Below, piece after piece: positions 6,193 to 11,975 of a DNA stretch of 11,975 bases (its first letter is position 1; each line of letters opens with the position of its first letter). Source of the stretch: an uncultured Eubacteriales bacterium (GTDB taxonomy: Bacteria; Bacillota; Clostridia; Christensenellales; Christensenellaceae); NCBI GenBank assembly GCA_900554725.1, contig USII01000013.1:1-11975 (forward strand). Reading direction: 5' to 3'. The notes below the pieces were generated by a model. That model did not search any database, had not been told where the DNA came from, and saw only the letters and a program-made list of their open reading frames with translations. The translations under genes and the position numbers were made by a program.

Positions 6193-7095
6193 TCAAAGTT
6201 TGCCCAGCAGGAACTTTGAAATGCCCTTGTTGACAATCGCCGGCTTTTCAAAATGCGGCAGTGCGCCGCAGCCGTGCACCTGCATAAAATAGGCATCCGG
6301 AATGGTATCGCAGAAATACTGGGTATCCCTTCTGCTGGAAACGGCGTCATCCACCCCGGAAATGACCAGCACCGGGCAGTCGAGCGCCGGAATCGCGCCT
6401 TCCAAATCCTCCTCCAGATAGTTGAGGGCGGAAAGCCGCGCGCACAGCCGCACGCCATTTCTGGAAAACGGGCGGCAGAATTCCTCAATATCCCGGTCTG
6501 TCAGCATGGTCTGATCTAAAAGCATGTGCTTCCAGTATTTCTCTCCCTGGGAAAAGCGCGCCAGGCGCCCGGCAAAATACCCCCCAAACGGCCCACAAAA
6601 CTGGCGCGCATACAGAGCGCGCGTATTCTCATATGCGCCGGGGTTGATAAACACCATCCGCTGCACGCGGCCCGGGTTATAGCAGCAAAAATCCGCCGCA
6701 TACCCGGCCGCCTGCCCATATGCCACAATGAAAACCTGCCCAATGCCCAGGCGCTGGAGCAGGGCTTCCAGTGCAACAGAATAGTCCTCTATGGCATAAT
6801 CCATCTCGGGGCAGCCGGAATAGCCATGTCCCGGAAGATCTGGCAAAATGACGCGAAAGTGGCGGGAAAGCGCCTCAAAATTGTGTGCGAAAAAATAGGC
6901 CGATTGCCCTGTCCCGTGCAGCAGAAGCAATGTGCGCCTGTGCTCCTGCCCCGCCTCAAAATAGTGAATTTTCGTGCGGACGCGCTGGGGCACTCTTTGC
7001 TTTTTCTCCCCCTGTACCTCGGTTTCAAAGCTGATATCGGCATACTTTCCCACGCCCCGGTGGTTGGTAAACCTGGTCTGAGGCTTTACATTCAT
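6193..7095 (-). CDS. Alpha/beta-hydrolase-fold protein lacking the nucleophile Ser
   Basis: The 300-residue protein has the alpha/beta-hydrolase layout: an oxyanion-hole motif LLLLHGTGQSA (56-66), the DLPGHGYSG segment (86-94) typical of the family, and a late VLVISGVDD strand with Asp249/250. A C-terminal GCGALPHFEKP segment supplies His281 as the usual catalytic His. The nucleophile elbow is the oddity. The expected small-X-Ser-X-small motif reads A125-Y126-G127-Q128-A129, with a GGG codon for Gly127. The protein may therefore be non-hydrolytic or use another residue. There is no signal peptide, so it is probably cytoplasmic. The ATG at 7095 has GGGGGAT a few bases upstream. It lies 64 bases after the cca-type gene on the same strand and probably shares its transcript. 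The substrate cannot be told from the sequence. Confidence 0.85.
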   Translation of the reverse strand: MNVKPQTRFTNHRGVGKYADISFETEVQGEKKQRVPQRVRTKIHYFEAGQEHRRTLLLLHGTGQSAYFFAHNFEALSRHFRVILPDLPGHGYSGCPEMDYAIEDYSVALEALLQRLGIGQVFIVAYGQAAGYAADFCCYNPGRVQRMVFINPGAYENTRALYARQFCGPFGGYFAGRLARFSQGEKYWKHMLLDQTMLTDRDIEEFCRPFSRNGVRLCARLSALNYLEEDLEGAIPALDCPVLVISGVDDAVSSRRDTQYFCDTIPDAYFMQVHGCGALPHFEKPAIVNKGISKFLLGKL

Positions 7096-7159
7096 ATCTA
7101 TCCCCCGCCGTCATTTTGTCGAATCCGATGGAATTCTGTTGTAGCTTGTTCTTATCTTA

Positions 7160-8551
7160 CTATTCTGGAAGGCTTTTCGCAAGCCCCCTTGCCTGCCGCA
7201 AAAGCTGTTGGCGCGTGTTTTTTTCCGGCTTATCCGCGCAGAATTCCACAAGTTTTTCCAGAATTTGGCCGATCCTCCTTCCCTTCAATCCGAGCTCCTG
7301 CTGCAAGTCCAGCCCGGAAATAGCCAAATCTCCTGGGCTCATGGGCACGCCCTCGGCGCGCATTTGCCCGGCAACGCTGCGGAAATATTCGGCAATGTAT
7401 ACGGGCGGCAGCGCCTTGCCCGAGCCGATGACATCTGCCTCTCGAAGATCCGCAAATCGGTAGAAGGCCTCGTAGCCCAGGCGCTGCACCTGCCGGCGCA
7501 CGCGCTTTTCCCTGGCCTTTCCATCCAGGTCAAACATATGCGCCAAAACCAGCACCCGCACTTTCTGCGCCGTTTTATGATCAAACCCCAGCTCCCTAAG
7601 GCGCTGCTCAGCCATGGGCGCGCCCAGCACATCGTGGCCGTGCATATTGCCGTTTTGGAACCAGACTGTCGGCTTTGCGATATCGTGCAGCAGGCCGGCA
7701 AGGCGGGTCACGAGATCTGGCGGCGTGGCGGCGCAGGTGCATATGCTGTGCAAAAGCACGCTATAGCGGTGATATCTGCTTTTGCCCACCTCCCGCGCTC
7801 GGGCAAATTCGGGGATGAGCCTTGTGAGCAGCCCCAGCGCGCAAAGATAGAGCAGCCCCCTTTTTTGGGGCGGCACTTTTTGTTCGATGGGGTAGGCGGT
7901 ATCCGAGAGCAGAATTTTAGAGAGTTCCGGAGCGATGCGCTCCTTGGGCAGGGCGCTTATCTGGTGGGCATAGCGCCGCGCCTGCACAAAAAGTTCCTTT
8001 TCAATGCGAAAACCAAGCTGGCAGGCAAAACGCACCATGCGCAGAAGCCGCAGCGCATCGTCGCGGATCATCTGCTCCGCCTCTGGCCGCGCGCTGCGCA
8101 GCCTGCGCAGCTTCAAATCCTCCAGGCCGCGGCCGGTAGGGTCCAGCACCTGGCCGCGGGCCACATCGTAATATAGAGCATTGATGGAAAAATCCCTTCG
8201 CAGGGCATCTTCCAAGAGCGTCGCGCCCAGCTGCACTTTTGCCGGCGCATGCCCGCCGCCCGGCAGGTAGCTTTCCCGCCGAAAGGCCGTATGTTCCACC
8301 CGCTCCCCGGCCAAAAAGAGTTCCACTGTGCCCAGCACCTTATGCACCACTGCTGCGCGAACCCCCATGCGCTGGGCCGCCTGCAGCACCTGTTCCGGCT
8401 GAGCCGCGGAAGCGATATCTACATCTGCAGGCGGCAGCCCAAGCAGACTGCCGCGCACATACCCCCCAACAAGGTAGACGGGAACCCCAAGCTGCGCCGA
8501 AAGGGCGCAAAGCTGCTGCTCCAGCTGCTGGGATATCCAAATCTGCGCCAT
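7160..8551 (-). CDS. cca: CCA-adding tRNA nucleotidyltransferase, HD type
   Basis: This enzyme adds or repairs the 3' CCA end of tRNAs using CTP and ATP in the cytoplasm. The 463-residue protein has the nucleotidyltransferase motif VGGYVRGSLLG (28-38), metal-binding DVD (43-45), RRDFSINAL (118-126) and the nucleotide-recognition helix KERIAPEL (203-210). A C-terminal HD domain follows, with H289-D290 in LLHDIAKP and further His at 304 and 306. In the first motif the residue after Arg33 is Gly34 (codon GGC), where family members usually have Asp. The ATG at 8551 has AGGAGG (8556-8561) four bases upstream, starting just after the dapF stop with a 12-base gap, so the two genes are co-transcribed. 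A poly(A) polymerase or a split A-adding/CC-adding enzyme of the same superfamily is a lesser possibility. Confidence 0.93.
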   Translation of the reverse strand: MAQIWISQQLEQQLCALSAQLGVPVYLVGGYVRGSLLGLPPADVDIASAAQPEQVLQAAQRMGVRAAVVHKVLGTVELFLAGERVEHTAFRRESYLPGGGHAPAKVQLGATLLEDALRRDFSINALYYDVARGQVLDPTGRGLEDLKLRRLRSARPEAEQMIRDDALRLLRMVRFACQLGFRIEKELFVQARRYAHQISALPKERIAPELSKILLSDTAYPIEQKVPPQKRGLLYLCALGLLTRLIPEFARAREVGKSRYHRYSVLLHSICTCAATPPDLVTRLAGLLHDIAKPTVWFQNGNMHGHDVLGAPMAEQRLRELGFDHKTAQKVRVLVLAHMFDLDGKAREKRVRRQVQRLGYEAFYRFADLREADVIGSGKALPPVYIAEYFRSVAGQMRAEGVPMSPGDLAISGLDLQQELGLKGRRIGQILEKLVEFCADKPEKNTRQQLLRQARGLAKSLPE

Positions 8552-8563
8552 TGCCCCTCCTTT

Positions 8564-9403
<840 letters not shown>

Positions 9404-9421
9404 CGCGCCCTCCGCTTTCCC

Positions 9422-9447
9422 GCCTTCCCGCGCACTCGGTAGAAGGC
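9422..9447 (-). repeat. Inverted repeat in the dapF leader
   Basis: GCCTTC (9422-9427) and GAAGGC (9442-9447) form a 6-bp stem with a 14-base loop in the dapF leader RNA. No known riboswitch pattern was recognised here; the leader is only about 60 bases long, too short for a lysine riboswitch. Confidence 0.35.
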
Positions 9448-9471
9448 AAGGTTACAAAATTTTTATTTTCC

Positions 9472-9480
9472 ATTATAACA
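9472..9480 (-). promoter_or_regulatory. Extended -10 promoter for dapF
   Basis: The minus strand reads TGTTATAAT, a consensus -10 (9472-9477) with an upstream TG extension. No good -35 is present at 16-18 bp; the best aligned stretch overlaps the -35 region of the divergent promoter. It lies 68 bp before the dapF start. Confidence 0.7.
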
Positions 9481-9494
9481 TATTGCCGGGAAAG

Positions 9495-9524
9495 TTCGTA
9501 TTTTTTTCTTTCTTGTGCTATAAT
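9495..9524 (+). promoter_or_regulatory. Extended -10 promoter for the DUF5711-like gene
   Basis: The plus strand has TGCTATAAT, with a consensus -10 at 9519-9524 and TG at 9516-9517. The -35 candidate TTCGTA (9495-9500) is poor, with an 18-bp spacer. The -10 box ends 54 bp before the gene start. Confidence 0.78.
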
Positions 9525-9578
9525 AAAACCTGTGTATCAGAAAATGCCGTTTGGAGCAGAAAGGGGAATCTTTTTTTC

Positions 9579-10703
9579 ATGAGAAGAAGGCAGGGCGCGC
9601 AGGCAATCAGAAGGCGCAAACACCGCCCTCAAAAGGGGTTCTATATTGGCATCGCGGCGGCAGCGCTGACAGTGCTGGTGGTGCTTTACCTTGTTTTCTT
9701 TACCGGCCTTTTCCGCCCTGCGCAGTCCTTTTTCCGGCTGGGCGCCGCCGAGAATGCCCAGGTGAGCGCGGCGGATTCTTCCATGATCTATTCCCTCAAG
9801 GGGACAACGCTATACGCCTCGGATGTAAAGGGAGAAAACAAGTGGGCGTATAAGTTTTCCTCCGGGCAGATGCAACTGTGCTCCAGCAAAAACCTCATTT
9901 GCCTTTATTCCCAGCAAACGGCCACCGTCATAAGCACGGCGCAGGCGCCTCTGTTCACGCTTCCCGTTTCGGATTTTGTCATTTCGGATGTGGAATGCGG
10001 GCTGAATTTCATCGCCCTTTTATGCACCATGCCCGAGCAGAACGCCCAGTATATCCGCATTTTCGATACTGCTGGCAACGAGATAGATAGAATGGAACTG
10101 CCGGCGACGCAGGTTCTAAAAATGGGCTTTTACGGCGAGAGCGATAATTTCTGGTATCTGACGCTGGATAGCTCGGGCGTGGAGGTCATCTCCACGGTGA
10201 CGGTCACCGTCCCTTCCCAGCAAAAAGTCATCGGCATTTACGATACCTATGGTCAGCTTGTGAGCGATGTCTGTTTCTTTGGTTCCGATCTCTATCTTTC
10301 GGATACCACTTCTCTTAGCGTATATAACACATTCGATCAGTCAAAGCAGAGCGAAACGCTCATCTACGGCACAAAACTGGTGGACAGCCATGCCACCAGC
10401 AACGATCTGTTTTTGGCCTATGCGCCAGTTTCCAGTGTGGACGGCAGCACCTATACCATCCGCCTGCTTTCCCGCTCTGGGCTGGATACGCTCATTCAGT
10501 TGCCTTCGGGCATTTCCCATTTTGCCCTTTCAGAAAGGTATATCTATTGCTTTTCTAAAGATAGCGTATATGTATATGCGCATACCGGCGAATTCGTAAG
10601 AAGCATCCCGGTGGGATTTGAAATCACATCCTTCCGCAAGCTCTGTCCCGGCGTCGTGCTGCTGGGCGGGCCGGATGGCCTTTATACGATGCCCCTTTCC
10701 TAA
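9579..10703 (+). CDS. DUF5711-like membrane-anchored protein
   Basis: The 374-residue protein starts with a strongly basic segment (MRRRQGAQAIRRRKHRPQK), followed by one hydrophobic segment (about 21-43), giving an inside-to-outside topology. The remaining 330 residues are outside the membrane and rich in short beta-strand patterns of the type YSLKGTTLYASD, VYNTFDQS and YIYCFSKDSVYVY, which suggests a propeller-like WD40/PQQ-type repeat fold. This resembles the DUF5711 family of Clostridia, recognised by pattern only. The ATG at 9579 is chosen since earlier ATG and TTG codons are out of frame. AAGGGGA lies about 12 bases upstream, a long spacing. The CvpA gene follows 17 bases later with its own strong ribosome binding site, so the two are probably one operon and may act together at the cell envelope. 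Function is unknown; no catalytic motif is apparent. Confidence 0.8.
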   Translation: MRRRQGAQAIRRRKHRPQKGFYIGIAAAALTVLVVLYLVFFTGLFRPAQSFFRLGAAENAQVSAADSSMIYSLKGTTLYASDVKGENKWAYKFSSGQMQLCSSKNLICLYSQQTATVISTAQAPLFTLPVSDFVISDVECGLNFIALLCTMPEQNAQYIRIFDTAGNEIDRMELPATQVLKMGFYGESDNFWYLTLDSSGVEVISTVTVTVPSQQKVIGIYDTYGQLVSDVCFFGSDLYLSDTTSLSVYNTFDQSKQSETLIYGTKLVDSHATSNDLFLAYAPVSSVDGSTYTIRLLSRSGLDTLIQLPSGISHFALSERYIYCFSKDSVYVYAHTGEFVRSIPVGFEITSFRKLCPGVVLLGGPDGLYTMPLS

Positions 10704-10720
10704 CTCTACGGGAGGTTACA

Positions 10721-11425
10721 ATGAATATCATCGATATTGTGATACTTGGCTTTATTCTGCTCTATGCCCTAAATGGCATGTATAAGGGCTTTCTGCCCTC
10801 CCTGCTGAACCTTGGCGGTTTTTTCCTTTCCTGGATCGGCGCGTTTTTATTCTACCCGCTGCTCTCGGGGGCGTTTATCAAATCCGATTTCTTCCAATCC
10901 TTCCGCTTCTATATTGAAGGCGCGGAAAAGGTGAACAACTATGAGATCGTCAATACGCCCGTCGCCAGCCTTTCAAGCGGGGATATCGCCTCCATCATGG
11001 AAAATGCCAAGCTTCCCTCCCCCTATCACAATACCATCCTGCACAACCTGGAAAACCAGGTGTTCCAGAAAGATGGCCTTACGACGGTGGGCGAGTATTT
11101 CGATATGACCATCTACTGCGTCATTTTAAACATTTTGGCCTTTCTGCTCATCTTTTTCCTGCTGCGCGTGCTGTTTACCCTGCTCACCAACGCCTACAGC
11201 TATTCGGCAGCTCTGCCCATGTTGCAGCGCTTTGATTCGGTTGCAGGCGGCGGCATTGCCCTGATCCGCGGATTCTTTTCCATGCATGTGGTGTTCATGC
11301 TCATTCCCGTGCTGCTCATCCTGCTGCCGGTGGCGCAGGTTTCGGATCTGCTCAATTCCTCTTTTATGAGCACAGTCTTCTATTCCCATAGCACCATTCT
11401 GCCCTTTATCATTGGGCGAATTTAG
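10721..11425 (+). CDS. CvpA-family membrane protein
   Basis: The 234-residue protein starts with the CvpA-type pattern DIVILGFILLYALNGMYKGF, with a conserved Gly-rich turn and second hydrophobic helix. Four membrane segments are likely at about 3-21, 26-48, 131-156 and 186-206. Between helices 2 and 3 is a loop of about 80 residues rich in polar residues, longer than in typical CvpA proteins of 160-180 residues. The RFDSVAGGGIALIRGF segment (170-185) matches the conserved region before the last helix. Known CvpA affects colicin V production in Escherichia coli; in Bacillota its role is unsettled, often linked to envelope processes. GGGAGG lies five bases before the ATG. A terminator hairpin begins inside the stop codon, ending the operon with the DUF5711-like gene. 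Confidence 0.88.
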   Translation: MNIIDIVILGFILLYALNGMYKGFLPSLLNLGGFFLSWIGAFLFYPLLSGAFIKSDFFQSFRFYIEGAEKVNNYEIVNTPVASLSSGDIASIMENAKLPSPYHNTILHNLENQVFQKDGLTTVGEYFDMTIYCVILNILAFLLIFFLLRVLFTLLTNAYSYSAALPMLQRFDSVAGGGIALIRGFFSMHVVFMLIPVLLILLPVAQVSDLLNSSFMSTVFYSHSTILPFIIGRI

Positions 11426-11443
11426 GGGCCTTCCCCTTTTTTT
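11424..11443 (+). terminator. Short terminator overlapping the CvpA stop codon
   Basis: AGGGG (11424-11428) pairs with CCCCT (11433-11437) around a CCTT loop and is followed by T to 11443. The 5-bp GC stem with a T run fits a rho-independent terminator, though it is short. A stronger one follows within 15 bp. Confidence 0.65.
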
Positions 11444-11450
11444 CAATAGC

Positions 11451-11481
11451 GCAGGGGCCCATTTCGGCTCCTGCTTTTTTT
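11451..11481 (+). terminator. Rho-independent terminator upstream of the GNAT gene
   Basis: GCAGGGGCC (11451-11459) pairs with GGCTCCTGC (11466-11474), a 9-bp stem with one G-T pair and a six-base loop, followed by seven T (11475-11481). Together with the preceding hairpin it forms a double terminator. The ribosome binding site of the next gene begins eight bases after the T run. Confidence 0.88.
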
Positions 11482-11488
11482 AAAATTC

Positions 11489-11494
11489 AGGAGG
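11489..11494 (+). promoter_or_regulatory. Ribosome binding site that supports a GTG start
   Basis: AGGAGG sits seven bases before GTG at 11502, the ideal spacing. It supports GTG as the start codon of the acetyltransferase gene; no in-frame ATG lies nearby. Confidence 0.85.
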
Positions 11495-11501
11495 TTTTTT
11501 C

Positions 11502-11942
11502 GTGCCTATCATTCAAGCTTACTGCGAAAAATATATGCAGACAGTGCTGGATATCTGGCTTTCCAGCAACCTCCAGGCGCACTCGTTTATCCCCGCCGAT
11601 TACTGGAAGAAAAACCTTTCCCTCCTTAGGGATGCGCTTCCAAAAAGCGAAGTTTACCTTTGCTGCGAAGGCGAAACGCCCGTTGGGTTTATCGGCCTGG
11701 AGGGCGATTTGATCGCGGGGTTATTTGTGGCCGCTTCCGCCAGGGGGGCAGGCGTAGGCAGCGCCCTGCTGCAGCACTGCCAGCGCCTGTATCCCTCGCT
11801 GCGCCTTTTTGTATACAAAAAGAACACTGCCGCCCAAAGGTTCTACCGTCGGCATGGCTTCCAGGTTCTAAAAGAGGGCATAGAGGAACAAACCGGCCAG
11901 CCCGAGCTGGAGATGATCTGGCGTGGCTCCAGCTCCATTTAG
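11502..11942 (+). CDS. GNAT-family N-acetyltransferase, YiaC/YjaB-like
   Basis: The 146-residue protein transfers an acetyl group from acetyl-CoA to an amine, probably of a protein or small molecule. The early segment with WLSSNLQAHSFI and DYWKKNL resembles the W-L-x-S...H-x-F-I...Y-W pattern of Escherichia coli YiaC and YjaB; YiaC is a reported lysine acetyltransferase. The acetyl-CoA pyrophosphate motif is R81-G-A-G84-V-G86 in ASARGAGVGSALL, followed by YKKNTAAQRFYRRHGF (105-120), the motif B region with Asn108 and the conserved Phe-Tyr. No signal or membrane segment is visible. The gene starts with GTG and AGGAGG seven bases upstream. It sits directly after a double terminator and has no clear promoter of its own in the 76-base gap. 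The substrate cannot be deduced. Confidence 0.9.
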   Translation: MPIIQAYCEKYMQTVLDIWLSSNLQAHSFIPADYWKKNLSLLRDALPKSEVYLCCEGETPVGFIGLEGDLIAGLFVAASARGAGVGSALLQHCQRLYPSLRLFVYKKNTAAQRFYRRHGFQVLKEGIEEQTGQPELEMIWRGSSSI

Positions 11943-11975
11943 GCACAGCTTTTCTGCCGCCGCATCGGATAAGGA
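11943..11975 (+). other. Right-end stub, possible start of the next gene's leader
   Basis: Only 33 bases follow the acetyltransferase stop. They end in GATAAGGA, which could be a ribosome binding site for a gene starting just past the window. Nothing else is recognisable. Confidence 0.25.

Noticed and set aside
6059..6196. A 46-residue N-terminal extension of the DnaD-like protein from TTG at 6196
   Set aside because: It has no ribosome binding site, overlaps the hydrolase stop and would translate through a strong hairpin into low-complexity Gly/Arg/Lys-rich residues.
9404..9471. Lysine riboswitch or T-box ahead of dapF
   Set aside because: The leader is only about 60 bases, with one small inverted repeat and no conserved T-box or lysine-aptamer segments.

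Overview
The window looks like chromosomal DNA of a strictly or facultatively anaerobic, moderately GC-rich member of the Clostridia (Bacillota). The signs are a class III anaerobic ribonucleotide reductase with its activase (NrdD/NrdG), strong AGGAGG-type ribosome binding sites, a DnaD-like plus DnaC/DnaI-like helicase-loading pair, a CvpA-family protein beside a DUF5711-like protein, and compact gene packing. No rRNA, tRNA, CRISPR array, transposase or prophage gene was seen. This is mainly core-genome sequence with some unusual protein architectures, not an accessory island.

Layout. Positions 1-9403 are all on the minus strand; 9579-11942 are on the plus strand. The two blocks diverge from an intergenic region (9404-9578) with an extended -10 promoter on each strand. 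Reading leftward, the minus block is dapF (lysine/peptidoglycan pathway), a CCA-adding tRNA nucleotidyltransferase, an alpha/beta-hydrolase-fold protein lacking the usual nucleophile serine, a DnaD-like protein with four tandem DnaD-type units, and a DnaC/DnaI-like AAA+ ATPase. Next comes the separately promoted nrdD-nrdG operon, then (after a strong terminator) the start of a lipoprotein gene that leaves the window at base 1. The plus block is a membrane-anchored DUF5711-like protein, a CvpA-family membrane protein, two consecutive terminators, and a GNAT acetyltransferase resembling YiaC/YjaB.

How the genes work together. NrdD and NrdG make deoxyribonucleotides without oxygen. Their promoter has near-consensus -35 and -10 boxes and is immediately followed by an almost perfect NrdR box, with a weaker second box about three helical turns away, so NrdR repression is strongly suggested. 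The DnaD-like and DnaC-like proteins probably load the replicative helicase, although the four-unit DnaD protein is unusual. The DUF5711-like and CvpA genes are tightly spaced and probably form an envelope-associated pair of unknown function.

Most interesting points: the four-fold DnaD repeat protein; the hydrolase-fold protein with Gly in the nucleophile position; the hairpin-rich 134-bp spacer between those two genes; the NrdR operator; and short AT-rich repeats near the nrdD and dapF promoters. I found no clearly new multi-gene system.
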